Below are positions 43,785 to 53,600 of a DNA stretch of 64,000 nucleotides, in pieces. The stretch lies in the NCBI GenBank assembly GCA_028281025.1, contig JANQKR010000031.1, forward strand, positions 124,001 to 188,000, read 5' to 3'. Under the pieces are notes generated by a model. It was given only the letters and a program-made list of their open reading frames with translations, was not told where the DNA came from and searched no databases. Position numbers and translations under genes: made by a program. Every line of letters begins with the position of its first letter. The stretch's first letter is position 1. The stretch is from Croceivirga sp. Lineage in GTDB: Bacteria > Bacteroidota > Bacteroidia > Flavobacteriales > Flavobacteriaceae.

Positions 43785-43889
43785 GTGGGTCCCGGAAGAT
43801 CTAAAAAATGTTAAGAAAATCACAATATTGTTAACATTTTCTACGTTTTAATACCTACCTTTATAAGGTAACATTACGGGTTCTTTTAA

Positions 43890-44072
43890 ATGTTTAAGCG
43901 TTTTGTAAAGAGGGTGGGGACAATGAATTGTATTATGCTATTGGTTGTGCTTTCAATTATCATTGTCTCTGAAGTACTTTTCCTGAGTGGAAAAAAGATG
44001 GATGCTATTTTTATTGCATTCTGGGCACCAACCATTTTAGGTTTTATGAACTACCTGAAGTATAAGAAATAA
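43890..44072 (+). CDS. Small membrane protein, 60 aa
   Basis: A 60-residue protein with a basic start (MFKRFVKRVG) and two hydrophobic segments, CIMLLVVLSIIIVSEVLFL and AIFIAFWAPTILGFM, separated by SGKKMD, ending LKYKK. The positive ends suggest both termini face the cytoplasm. It has no family I recognise. Its stop codon overlaps the start of the next tiny gene by one base (TAATG). It lies alone between the aceA terminator and the convergent LytTR regulator gene. Confidence 0.55.
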   Translation: MFKRFVKRVGTMNCIMLLVVLSIIIVSEVLFLSGKKMDAIFIAFWAPTILGFMNYLKYKK

Positions 44073-44167
44073 TGGATTTTATCCTCATATACTCAATTAT
44101 AGTTGCACTGATCTTTATAGTGTGGTTGGTCTTTGTGGCCAGAATGTACGATAAAATGAAAAAATAG
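44072..44167 (+). CDS. Single-helix micropeptide, 31 aa
   Basis: The ATG at 44072 shares its first base with the preceding stop codon. The 31-residue product is one membrane helix (FILIYSIIVALIFIVWLVFVA) with a basic tail (RMYDKMKK) and so should place its C-terminus in the cytoplasm. Coupling to the 60-residue protein suggests a two-part membrane complex. The stop is 3 bases from the convergent response-regulator stop. Function unknown; the size resembles small subunits of larger membrane complexes. Confidence 0.5.
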   Translation: MDFILIYSIIVALIFIVWLVFVARMYDKMKK

Positions 44168-44170
44168 CGA

Positions 44171-44947
44171 TTACGATACTCCCTTTAACCAGCTCTTAAA
44201 ATCCCTGACCCTATTTCTGCTGACCACCATATCCATCTTAAACCTGCTGTTCAATCGAATTTTTAGGCGATTGTTGAAGTAATCCTCAACGGAATGGATT
44301 TCATCAATGGAAACGGTAATCTTTCTATTGATCCTAAAAAATTGCTCCGGGTCCAATAACTCCTCAAGACGTTCCAAGGTATAATCAATAATATGGTTAT
44401 TCCCCGATTTGTCCACTAAATGGGTCTGTCCCTCATCGGAATAGAAACAGGTAATCTGATTTAAGGTTACAAGTCTCAATTTATTCCGCACCCGTACCAA
44501 AAACCTTTTCTTGTATTTGGGTGTTGAAATGGAGGACACCATCTGGTCCATCCTGGCCAAATATTCGTCCTCGTCCACTTTTTTAAAGGACCAATACTTG
44601 TTTAGGGCGTCATTGATATCTTGGAGCTTTGCCGGTTTCAGGATGTAATCGATACTGTTGTACCTAAAGGCTTCAATCGCATAGGAATCAAACGTGGTCA
44701 AGAATATTATGGGCTTTTCTATGGTCAGGGAGTTCAACAATTCGAAACAGGTGCCGTCACCCAAATGGATATCCATAAAAATGATATCGTAAATCGGTTG
44801 TTCACTAAAGAAGATCAGGCAATCCGCAATACTATCGAGTTCGGCGACAATTTCATGCTCAATTCCGGAATCGTTGATAAGCTTCTTAAGATATGCCGAA
44901 GATATTGGTTCATCCTCTACAATGACTATTTTCAATAATTTCCCCAT
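44171..44947 (-). CDS. LytTR-family response regulator
   Basis: This 258-residue regulator has a receiver domain with the phospho-acceptor D59 in IIFMDIHLGDG, acidic residues in VIVEDEP, and the Thr and Lys positions TTFDS and LKPAK. A C-terminal LytTR DNA-binding domain (about 155-258) includes FLVRVRNKLRLV and EQFFRINRKITVSID. ATG at 44947 is chosen because a -7 box overlaps the upstream GTG. It pairs with the histidine kinase encoded upstream on the same strand. Confidence 0.95.
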   Translation of the reverse strand: MGKLLKIVIVEDEPISSAYLKKLINDSGIEHEIVAELDSIADCLIFFSEQPIYDIIFMDIHLGDGTCFELLNSLTIEKPIIFLTTFDSYAIEAFRYNSIDYILKPAKLQDINDALNKYWSFKKVDEDEYLARMDQMVSSISTPKYKKRFLVRVRNKLRLVTLNQITCFYSDEGQTHLVDKSGNNHIIDYTLERLEELLDPEQFFRINRKITVSIDEIHSVEDYFNNRLKIRLNSRFKMDMVVSRNRVRDFKSWLKGVS

Positions 44948-44964
44948 TTTTATAACTGAATTCA

Positions 44965-44972
44965 CAAACCTA
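44965..44972 (-). promoter_or_regulatory. Candidate -7 box of the response-regulator gene
   Basis: The minus strand reads TAGGTTTG, an exact TAnnTTTG match 17 bases before the ATG at 44947. It overlaps the alternative GTG start at 44965, which is therefore unlikely. It implies that the regulator can be transcribed apart from the kinase gene. Confidence 0.4.
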
Positions 44973-45023
44973 GTTTTAAATTATTACTTAGTTGATAAAT
45001 GAGACACCAATTTTGTCGTAGTG

Positions 45024-46067
45024 TCACATTTTGATGAGGGGGATTTTAAGGATGAAATCATTTTCTCCTTTTACTATTTCTATTTTTTTATTGGTTAATA
45101 ACTTATAGCGGTTGGCTATATTTTTTAGCCCAAAACCGTTGTTGAACATGTCATTGGACTTTCTTTGCAGGTTGTTCCTTACAATGAGACAATCGTTTTG
45201 TGAAATGACATCTATGGTCAAAGGTTTTTTTCTGGAAATAATATTGTGTTTAACCGCATTTTCAATACCTACTTGAAGGGCCAATGAAACAATTTTCTTT
45301 TCCCGTTCGTTGTCTTCAATCTGAAAGTTGAAGTTTAGGTTGTTTCCAAAACGTTGACTGAGCAGTTCAGAATACGCATTGATATACTCCATTTCTTCCT
45401 TGACGGAGACCAGGTCCTTGTCCGAGGCTTCCAAAATACATTTGTAGATATAAGAAAGTTTGTGCACAAATTCTTTTCCTTTTTCTTTATCCTCATCAAT
45501 AAGATAAACCAACGTATTTAAGCTATTGAAAAGAAAATGAGGGCTTATTTGATTTCTTAGACTTATCAACTGCGAGGATATCCGCTCTTTTTCCATTCTT
45601 TCTTCCTTGATTTTAACCTCGTTGAGTTCAGCGTACATGTGGAGCGATTCGTATATACAGATGTCCACCAGAAGAATGATGCCCCCCACAACGATTTCCA
45701 TTCCAATAAATGGATCTGCATATCCGGGCAATTTTACATCTGCCAAGGGCCTTAAATACAAAATGGAAAACAGCATTAATGCCCAAAAAGGAAGGTATAA
45801 TAAGGGTAATAAGGTCCATCTTCTATGCCTATTGGTATATCCGGGATATTTTTTTACGATTGCTATATAAAAATTTCTGGTCATGATCCATAAAATGGAT
45901 ATTCCTATGAGTTGTATGGTCCATCTTAGGACAAAAGGAACGAAAGAAACTTCAAACAGGGCCCCACCAAAATAAATGCCCATGGAAATCGAAGTATTGA
46001 GGATTATGCCTACTATGGACAATAAGGTATCGTCAAAACCTAAAATTTTTTTTGCATTGGAAAGCAC
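45024..46067 (-). CDS. LytS-like sensor histidine kinase
   Basis: A 347-residue kinase of the His_kinase (PF06580) group. It has four N-terminal membrane helices (about 15-140), then the phospho-acceptor H177 in ISPHFLFNSLNTL, and an ATPase region with GIENAVKHNI and FGLKNIANRYKLL. A short coiled region (about 145-165) links the two. The start is GTG at 46067; no in-frame ATG precedes the first helix. It lies 76 bases upstream of its response-regulator gene. The signal is unknown. Confidence 0.93.
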   Translation of the reverse strand: MLSNAKKILGFDDTLLSIVGIILNTSISMGIYFGGALFEVSFVPFVLRWTIQLIGISILWIMTRNFYIAIVKKYPGYTNRHRRWTLLPLLYLPFWALMLFSILYLRPLADVKLPGYADPFIGMEIVVGGIILLVDICIYESLHMYAELNEVKIKEERMEKERISSQLISLRNQISPHFLFNSLNTLVYLIDEDKEKGKEFVHKLSYIYKCILEASDKDLVSVKEEMEYINAYSELLSQRFGNNLNFNFQIEDNEREKKIVSLALQVGIENAVKHNIISRKKPLTIDVISQNDCLIVRNNLQRKSNDMFNNGFGLKNIANRYKLLTNKKIEIVKGENDFILKIPLIKM

Positions 46068-46112
46068 GGATATTGGTTAGTTAATGTTGGCTGTCCTAAG
46101 GTACTAAATAAT

Positions 46113-47480
46113 CTAAAACAAGGTTTTTAAATCATCCATTTTCAGTACGGCATTTTCCAGAATCCGTTGGGTCTCAAATGTATTCTTTTGAGGTATAAGA
46201 AAGGCCTTGAGGTCCTCAATCGAAGAAATGGAATGTGCCATATCGATAAAACCATATCCCACGTACACATTGTTTTCCATCAGGATAAATGCGTTTTCTT
46301 GGGCATTTCTTCCCGGTTGTCTAAGTACCAATTGTGCCATGGGCCTTGAAATGGAAGCCATGGCATTCCTGACCTTGGAATTGTATTCCGAAATGTTCTC
46401 CTTGTTTTGACAGTCGCCTTTACAGTTGTTTTGTAGACATAAACCACTGCTTGGGGTGGCGGGTACCAACTGGCAGTATTTGGGGCAGAGTCCGTGATCA
46501 TCACATAGTCTTTTCAAAAAGACCCGACAATCGGTTGGATTGCCAAAGGCCACCAAGGGTTTCGTTAGTTGCTTTGTAGGCGTAAACCCTAAATGTAAGA
46601 TGCCATTTCGGTCTTCATAACTAAAAATACCGTACCGTTTTACCATACGTTTTTGTGCACGGTTGTATTTGGGAAAATGCTCCTTTATGGCAGCAGATTC
46701 CATAAGCAATGCAATAAGTTCGCTTCCGGATAGCTCAAAATCAATATTCGCAATTTCCCTACATAGGCGTACCTCATGTTCGGATTTATCATAAAAATGA
46801 CCGAGGACCCTTTTTTTAAGGTTTTTGGCCTTGCCTATATATATGATGCTGCCAACCTGGTCCAGGAAGAAATAAATTCCAGGTTTATTGGGAATTTTGT
46901 CCACTATTTTTTTGTCCAAATGAGGTGGAAGGGTAGCTTCTTGGTTCTTTGAATTCAGAAAATCGGTCAGGATTTTCTGGGCATTTGGCCTTTGTAAAAG
47001 TTGTTTGAAAAGAAGAACGGTTGCCTCGGCATCCCCTTTCGCCCTGTGTCTATTTCTTATGGGAATACCCATGGCGGAACACAGTTTTCCCAGACTATAG
47101 GACTGTAAACCGGGAACCAGTTTTCTGGAAAGGCGAACCGTGCAAAGCTTTTTGCGGATAAAGTCCACACCCAATTGTCGGAATTCCTCCTTTATGACCC
47201 CATAATCAAAATTAACGGCATGTGCCACAAATACACAATCTTTGGTTATTTCCAGGACCTCATGGGCAATTTGATGAAATGTAGGTGACCGTCTCACCAT
47301 TTGGTCGTCGATTCCTGTAAGTCCCGTAATAAAGAAGGGAATGGGGCATTCAGGATTCACCAAACTCGTAAATTCATCAATAATGTCCTCCCCATCGAAT
47401 TTAAAAATGGAAATCTCAGTGATCTTATTCCCCTTTAGACCATTTCCAGTGGTTTCTATGTCAACAATTGCGTAATGCAT
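46113..47480 (-). CDS. DnaQ-type exonuclease fused to GIY-YIG nuclease domain
   Basis: This 455-residue protein starts with a DEDDh 3'-5' exonuclease domain (about 1-165; D7 and E9 in YAIVDIETTG, HRAKGDAEAT as the last motif). A GIY-YIG domain follows from about residue 200 (KPGIYFFLD and IIYIGKAKNLKKRV), as in UvrC and Cho. The C-terminal part has a Cys cluster (CPKYCQLVP, CLQNNCKGDC). Such fusions are annotated as DNA polymerase III epsilon-like proteins with UvrC-like ends and probably act in repair. ATG at 47480 is chosen over 47528 because the exonuclease motif starts there. Confidence 0.92.
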   Translation of the reverse strand: MHYAIVDIETTGNGLKGNKITEISIFKFDGEDIIDEFTSLVNPECPIPFFITGLTGIDDQMVRRSPTFHQIAHEVLEITKDCVFVAHAVNFDYGVIKEEFRQLGVDFIRKKLCTVRLSRKLVPGLQSYSLGKLCSAMGIPIRNRHRAKGDAEATVLLFKQLLQRPNAQKILTDFLNSKNQEATLPPHLDKKIVDKIPNKPGIYFFLDQVGSIIYIGKAKNLKKRVLGHFYDKSEHEVRLCREIANIDFELSGSELIALLMESAAIKEHFPKYNRAQKRMVKRYGIFSYEDRNGILHLGFTPTKQLTKPLVAFGNPTDCRVFLKRLCDDHGLCPKYCQLVPATPSSGLCLQNNCKGDCQNKENISEYNSKVRNAMASISRPMAQLVLRQPGRNAQENAFILMENNVYVGYGFIDMAHSISSIEDLKAFLIPQKNTFETQRILENAVLKMDDLKTLF

Positions 47481-47567
47481 GCGGTAGGGCAAGTTACATA
47501 AAGCCCATGAAGTCACCCTAAAAAACAAGGAAGTAAACCGGAAACCGTATCATTTGATGTTACAACT

Positions 47568-48362
47568 TTACTCGAAGCATAGCCTTTTATCTTCACAGAA
47601 AGTTTGTTTGATCTGTTCCTCGGTCAATCCCAATAGTTCAAACTCAAGACGAACCCCACTAAGTGCTTTCATCTTTTCCTCAAAACTTTTTTCTCCCAGG
47701 AGATAAAAGGAATAGTATTCCAAATCCTCTGGGTTTGGGTTGGGTTCGGACGCAACGGACCAATAATAGGTGGTGTCGGGTTTTAGGGAAATGCTCTGTG
47801 GGCCAATCACAATGGTATTTCCATTGGTGGCTATTTTAAAAGGACTTTTTGTATCGCCCTCTTGCAGAAAAAAGTAGTTCAGGTCCGTAGGATTTGGTTT
47901 TGTCCATACAAAGGGAATTTCACGCATGAAAAGGCTTACGTCATTTCGCGGACTTTGTTGGGATGCGGAATTGATCGACTTCAACACTATATTAGTGCCC
48001 TGTTTTTCATTCTCATCCCACAGTTTTTTCCATATATCCTTCAAATACGAGAAAGAAAAGGGCCCCTGTTTTTCCTTTTTGGTGTAACGCTTTATACGCG
48101 TATAAGGAACAATGACCTTTTTTTTCAATTCGTACATTACACCATTGGTATCGGTAAGAAGTACTTCATCCCCCTCGTCCAATGTCAGAAAATGACCAGC
48201 TTTGATAAACATACCCTTGCTTAGGACAATGGAGTCGTTCAACATCGCCCCACCTTGTACCTGAAATACGCAATAACCGGTTTCCATCTGTTGTGCCCAT
48301 GAGGATTGAATGCCTGCAAAGCTTCCAATGACCAACAATACCGCTAAAAAAGACTTTTCCAT
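47568..48362 (-). CDS. Hypothetical secreted protein
   Basis: A 264-residue exported protein (signal MEKSFLAVLLVIGSFAGIQSSWAQ). The N-terminal mature part (SIVLSKGMFIKAGHFLTLDEGDEVLLTDTNGVMYELKKK) resembles the beta-rich start of FecR-like domains, without other FecR motifs. No domain is certain. ATG at 48362 gives the signal peptide. It follows the ECF sigma gene on the same strand after a gap of about 200 bases, in which I see nothing clear. Confidence 0.72.
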   Translation of the reverse strand: MEKSFLAVLLVIGSFAGIQSSWAQQMETGYCVFQVQGGAMLNDSIVLSKGMFIKAGHFLTLDEGDEVLLTDTNGVMYELKKKVIVPYTRIKRYTKKEKQGPFSFSYLKDIWKKLWDENEKQGTNIVLKSINSASQQSPRNDVSLFMREIPFVWTKPNPTDLNYFFLQEGDTKSPFKIATNGNTIVIGPQSISLKPDTTYYWSVASEPNPNPEDLEYYSFYLLGEKSFEEKMKALSGVRLEFELLGLTEEQIKQTFCEDKRLCFE

Positions 48363-48565
48363 ACTTACTTTTCTTTTATATTGTCGAGGGTCCAATGGTA
48401 CACAAGTTACTTATGTTTTCGTTAGTGAAAAAAGGAAAACCTTATGGATCGATGCGCTTTTTGTCCCGGTGACGTAAAATACAAGGTAAAAGGTGCATAG
48501 GTATTGGGCCTGTTCGCCTTGCCGGGGATGGAAAGAATAATGGGAAGTCCCTGGTCCAAAAAGTT

Positions 48566-49144
48566 TCACTTTCCCTTAAAAACGAGAAAAAGCAGTGCTC
48601 GGATTTTTGGACGAAGTTGCTTCCGAAGTCTTGAAAACGCCTTTGTGATTTGTCCCTCTACGGTTTTGACGGAGATGTTGAGGTATTGGGATATTTCCTG
48701 GTTGGTCAATCCCTCTTTTTTACTCATCACGAATATGCGCCTGCACTTCTCAGGAAGTTTGTTGATTTCTGAATTAACGAGTTCAATGAGTATATCGTTC
48801 TTGTCGGAATTCTCATGGGCCATTATCGAATTCAAGGTTTTAAAGTAGCGCTCTTCAAGTGAGGACATGGACTTTTGTTTTCGATAGGTATCCACAAACT
48901 CATTGTAGGTAAGCTTATGAAGGTATGCCTTTAGGGATTGTTCGGGTTTAAGTCCCGCTCGGTGCTCCCATACCTTCAAAAACACATTTTGGACAATATC
49001 CTGGGATTTTGCCTCATCCCGTATTAAACTAAAAGCAAACACACAAAGTAGATGATGGTATTCCTGGATAAGGAAAGAAAATGCCCTTTCGTCCCCCATC
49101 CTTAGAAATTCAATCAGAACACTATGTTCCCTGAATTCCAACAT
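48566..49144 (-). CDS. ECF RNA polymerase sigma factor (SusCD locus)
   Basis: A 192-residue sigma-70 family protein of the Bacteroidota group, with region 2 (ALIRDEAKSQDIVQNVFLKVWEH-like, about 35-60) and region 4 (LPEKCRRIFVMSKKEGLTNQEISQYLNISVKTVEGQI, about 125-165). It is divergent from its FecR gene at 49360 and should activate the fecR-susC-susD operon once the signal arrives. The 215-base gap between the two starts holds no motif I can name with confidence. Confidence 0.95.
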   Translation of the reverse strand: MLEFREHSVLIEFLRMGDERAFSFLIQEYHHLLCVFAFSLIRDEAKSQDIVQNVFLKVWEHRAGLKPEQSLKAYLHKLTYNEFVDTYRKQKSMSSLEERYFKTLNSIMAHENSDKNDILIELVNSEINKLPEKCRRIFVMSKKEGLTNQEISQYLNISVKTVEGQITKAFSRLRKQLRPKIRALLFLVFKGK

Positions 49145-49359
49145 ACGGTCTATTTTGATGATTCATAGAGCGGAACACGATTTGTCACGAGGGAACGCAT
49201 AAAAACCATGCTGCCCTCTTAAAGGGGTTGAATTTTGGTTAAATGGAAGAATCCTTAAATGTCCAGATTGTTCACTACTAAATGTACAATTTTTAAAAAA
49301 AACATAAAAAAAGAAAGGGTGTTGACGATTTGCTTCGTATTAAGTTAAAAAGGTGTTAA

Positions 49360-50514
49360 ATGTCTACCCAAAAAGCGTATTACCTTATTGTTAAATTTCT
49401 TTCTGATAAGTTGAACGAAGAGGAAAGAAAACAACTTGAAACCCTACTTGAAGATCCTGAAAATGAAAACTTATTTTCAGAACTGGTACACGCCAACTTT
49501 ACCTCCGAGTACAGCCTAAAGGAATTTTCCTCTGCCGGACTTCAAAAAGTCCTTCGGGAAAAAATCCGTAGTGAAAAGCGTCCTGGTCCTTTACGGATAA
49601 AAAGAATGCAACCTATCCTGAAATATGCTGCCGTATTGGTCCTTGTTTTGGGAATCGGCTACTTTTTTAGTGAATACCTTTTTGTCACGGATCAAGGGAA
49701 CGGTAAAATTGTCCCGAAAGATGATGCCATTGTGCTTGAGCTGGAAGATGGGAAAACCGAGATTTTGAACCCATTGGTTTCCAAAGTAGTTCAAAACGAT
49801 GACGGCATGGTTGTAGGCCAACAGGAGAAAAATGTAATTAGGTACACGAGCAATTCGGACGTTGAAACCTTAGTGTACAATACCCTACGGGTACCCTATG
49901 GTAAACGATTTGACTTGGTCCTTTCGGACGGGACAAAGGTTTATCTCAACGCCGGGACCTCATTAAAGTATCCAGTGAAGTTTTTGCCTAAAATGAAACG
50001 GGAGGTGTTTCTGAGTGGGGAAGCATTCTTTGATGTGGAAAAAGACAAGGAACATCCCTTTATTGTTAATGCGCATGAAATGGATGTTGAGGTACTGGGG
50101 ACCAAATTTGTGGTTTCCTTGTACGAAGAGGATGAAATGACCTCAGTTGTGCTGATCGAGGGCGCTGTTGATCTCTCTAAAGAAGATGCTCCCGAAAAAG
50201 TTAAGCTAACTCCAGGTACACGGGGTGTGTTGGACCATCACTCGGGACGTATAAGCAAAGGTGCCGTGAACACTGATTTTTACACCGCTTGGATGGACAG
50301 TGTACTGGTCTTTAGAAACCAGACCTTCGATAATATAGCCAAAAAGTTGGAACGTGTTTTTAATGTTACCATCATCACCAGGAACAGGGAGTTTGGTCAA
50401 GAAGTCTTTAATGCGAGTTTTGACAATGAAACGATAGAGGATATTTTGAGCTATTTCCAAGAAACCCACGACATGGATTATTCCATTGAGAACAATGTAA
50501 TCTATATAAACTAA
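49360..50514 (+). CDS. FecR-family anti-sigma/sigma regulator (SusCD locus)
   Basis: This 384-residue protein has a cytoplasmic N-terminus, one membrane helix (about 87-103, YAAVLVLVLGIGYFF), and a periplasmic FecR domain with LRVPYGKRFDLVLSDGTKVYLNAGTSLKYPV, REVFLSGEAFFDVEKDKEHPF and VEVLGTKF. The C-terminal DUF4974 (about 310-384, FRNQTFDNIAKKLERVFNV) contacts the receptor. It should gate the divergent ECF sigma factor in response to the SusC receptor encoded next. Confidence 0.95.
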   Translation: MSTQKAYYLIVKFLSDKLNEEERKQLETLLEDPENENLFSELVHANFTSEYSLKEFSSAGLQKVLREKIRSEKRPGPLRIKRMQPILKYAAVLVLVLGIGYFFSEYLFVTDQGNGKIVPKDDAIVLELEDGKTEILNPLVSKVVQNDDGMVVGQQEKNVIRYTSNSDVETLVYNTLRVPYGKRFDLVLSDGTKVYLNAGTSLKYPVKFLPKMKREVFLSGEAFFDVEKDKEHPFIVNAHEMDVEVLGTKFVVSLYEEDEMTSVVLIEGAVDLSKEDAPEKVKLTPGTRGVLDHHSGRISKGAVNTDFYTAWMDSVLVFRNQTFDNIAKKLERVFNVTIITRNREFGQEVFNASFDNETIEDILSYFQETHDMDYSIENNVIYIN

Positions 50515-50592
50515 CTAAACGAACCCATTATGAATGAAAAATAACCCAGCAGGAAGTTAAAAATGCCAGCACACGAAAAATAATCTCAAAAA

Positions 50593-50618
50593 CCGGAAAA
50601 TGTTGCACCATTCTCCGG
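50593..50618 (+). promoter_or_regulatory. Stem-loop between fecR and susC
   Basis: CCGGAAAATG (50593-50602) pairs with CATTCTCCGG (50609-50618), one mismatch, 6-base loop, in the 159-base gap. No T-run follows. It may be an attenuator or an RNA end that lets susC be expressed more highly than fecR. Confidence 0.45.
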
Positions 50619-50673
50619 CTGTATTAAGCGATTATTTCGAAAGGAAATAACCAAACATTAACACTTTAAAAAT

Positions 50674-53600
50674 ATGAAAAAACTTCGATTTGAATGGAGG
50701 CGTCACGCTCCATCTTTCAAATTAAGCTTGAAGATGAAACTAACTACGTTCTTACTTGTGGCCATGGTGTTTTGTATGCATGCCAATGATAGTTATTCGC
50801 AGCGAACCAGAATCAGTTTGGATTTAAGGAATAGCACGGTCGCAGAGGTTTTGGATGAAATTGAAAAAACCACAAAATTCAAGTTCATTTACAATGTAAA
50901 ACACGTTGATTTAGCCCGTGAAGTATCGGTTAAAGTAGAAGAACTTCGAATTCAGAATGTTTTGATTTCATTGTTCAACAATACCGAGACCGCTTTTAAA
51001 ATAAGGGGCAAACAAGTGATACTCAACAAAAAGGCCCCCAGGATTCCAGTCAATGGGGAATCTTCGGTAGCGGACTCATTACAATTACAGAACAAAATTA
51101 GGGTAACGGGTCTGGTGACCGATAATTTCGAGGTCCCATTGCCGGGAGTATCCATTGTGGAAAAGGGAACGGTCAATGGTGTGGCATCCGATTTTGACGG
51201 CAATTTTACCCTGGAGGTTGAACGGGGTGCCATTCTGGTTTTTACCTCCATTGGTTTCACGCCCTTGGAGCTACCGGCAACAGAACAGTTCATGAATGTG
51301 ACCATGAAGGAAACCACGAATGAATTGGAAGAGGTGATCATAGTGGCGCAAGGGATTACCCGATCTAGAAAGGCCTTGGGCTATTCCGTTTCCAAAGTGG
51401 ATACCAAAGAAACCGAAGGACGTCCTGAAGCAAATATTGCCAATACCTTACAAGGTAAAATATCCGGGGTACGGATTACGGCCGATAATGGGAGCAGTGG
51501 TGCGGATACCGATATCATCGTAAGGGGTAGTCTATCATTGAGCCAGGGGAACGAGGCATTGATCGTATTGAACAATGTTCCTTTTGACGGTACTATTTTG
51601 GATATCGATCCCAATGACATCAAGAATATCACCGTGCTAAAAGGCCTCAATGCCGCCGTTTTGTACGGTAGCCTAGGTAGGAATGGTGTGTTGTTGATAG
51701 AGACCAAAAGTGGAAATGCCGGTTTGGGCGAAAAGAGCTTTAAGGTCAATGTTTCCCAAACAACCTATACCAACAACGTTGCAAACATACCGGATTTTCA
51801 AAACGAGTATGGTGTAGGAAACAATTTCATTACAGATGCCGCTACCATAGCAAACAATGGTAGCTATGGTGCACGTTTCAGTGATGTGGATGTTGTTCCC
51901 CACCCTTATGCATTTGACCCTCGGTTTCCTGAATTTTCGGGCGTAGAGGTGCCTTTTGTTGCCGTACCGGACAATGTCAATGATTTTTTTAGGACGGGAA
52001 TAGGGCAGAATCTATCCGTAAATGTAAGTGCCACGGGAGAGAATGCTTCCTTTAACTCGTCCGTGAACTATACAGGTGAAGGAGGAATCATTGGAAACAA
52101 CAACTTTCAACGGTTCAATATTAATGTTGGTGGTACGGCACGATTGAATGATAAGATTTTGCTGTCCACGGCTTTGGGATATAATACAAGGGTAAGAACA
52201 TCACAGTCCGGCACGGATGTATTTGAGTTTTTGTACCGAATACCGAGGAATTTGGATATCCATAATTTGCCTTTCGAAGATCCTTTGACAGGTGAAAACG
52301 TTTTCTACAGACAGGCCGAAAACCCATTATGGACCTTAAATAATACGGGTAGGGAGCGCACGGTTAGCCGGGTCACGGCAAGTGTCAACCTAAGTTATCA
52401 ATTGGGCGATCATCACACCTTGAAGTACCGGGGTGGACTTCAGACCGAGACGGAAAGCATCTTTGATTATAGGAACCGGGGCGGACTCGCACCAGCTGAA
52501 AGGAATAACATTGATGAAGCTACCCGAAATACGGGGACTTTGGAATTGGGGGCCGGAACCGAGTTTGTGGTGGACAACACCTTGATTTTAAGCTCCGAAT
52601 ATGACCTCACGGAAAAGCTGGGGCTTAACTCACAACTAGGGGTGAATTCAAGGTTTGAACGGGATCAGAGCCAAGAATCCATATTTACCAATCAGATTGT
52701 ATTTGACTTTTTTAGGCCCGATAATTTCAGGAACAATAGTGATGCCGATTATCAGTTTGGTCGGGACAACCTGGTTGGCCTATTCGCCCAACTCGATTTT
52801 GATTACAATGATTATCTGTATTTAGGGCTATCCGGTAGGTATGATATTGCGTCCACCTTGGAAAAGGACAATCAAACCTTGTTCTACCCGGGTGTTTCGT
52901 TGTCCTTTATACCAAGTTCGGCTTTTGATTTTGGGGGAAACGTTGTCAACTACTTAAAACTTAGGGGAGCCTATGCTACATCGGCCGGCTTTCCCGGAAG
53001 GTTTAGGACAAGGAATTTCCTTATTTCGGACCCAAGGGCCTTTGAAGATCCCCAGGACGGTCTTATCGTTACCAATTCGTTTCCCTCCAGATTGGCGAAC
53101 CCGGATTTGGAGCCGGAATTGCACCGGGAAATAGAACTTGGTTTGGAAGGTAAATTCTTCAACAATGTGGTGACCCTTAGTACATCGGTATTTAAAAGGA
53201 TTTCCGAGAATCAAATCTTTGATGCTGAATTGGCCCCCGAAACCGGATTTCGCGAGACAACCATTAATGCAGGTAGGGTAGATACCGAGGGACTGGAAAT
53301 AGACTTGTCCATAGACCTCTTTAGAAACTCGGATTTTAACTGGAGCATTAGAAATGCCTTTACGGCCTTTGAGACCACGGTGGTGGAATTGCCCAATAAT
53401 GCGGAGCGCATACTTCTGAATACGGCCGGAGATCGGGCTGCCATAGTAGGGGAATCCCTGGGAGTACGTTTGGGTTCTTATGTGGTAAGGGATAGCCAGG
53501 GCAATCCCCTAATAAACCCGAGCAATGGGGTACTTTTGGTAAGTGATGAGGTGGGGCTCCAGGATGAAATCATTGGTGATGTCATCCCGGACTGGACGGC

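Noticed and set aside
44948-44965. GTG start of the LytTR regulator at 44965
   Set aside because: It overlaps an exact -7 box, and the receiver domain starts normally from ATG 44947.
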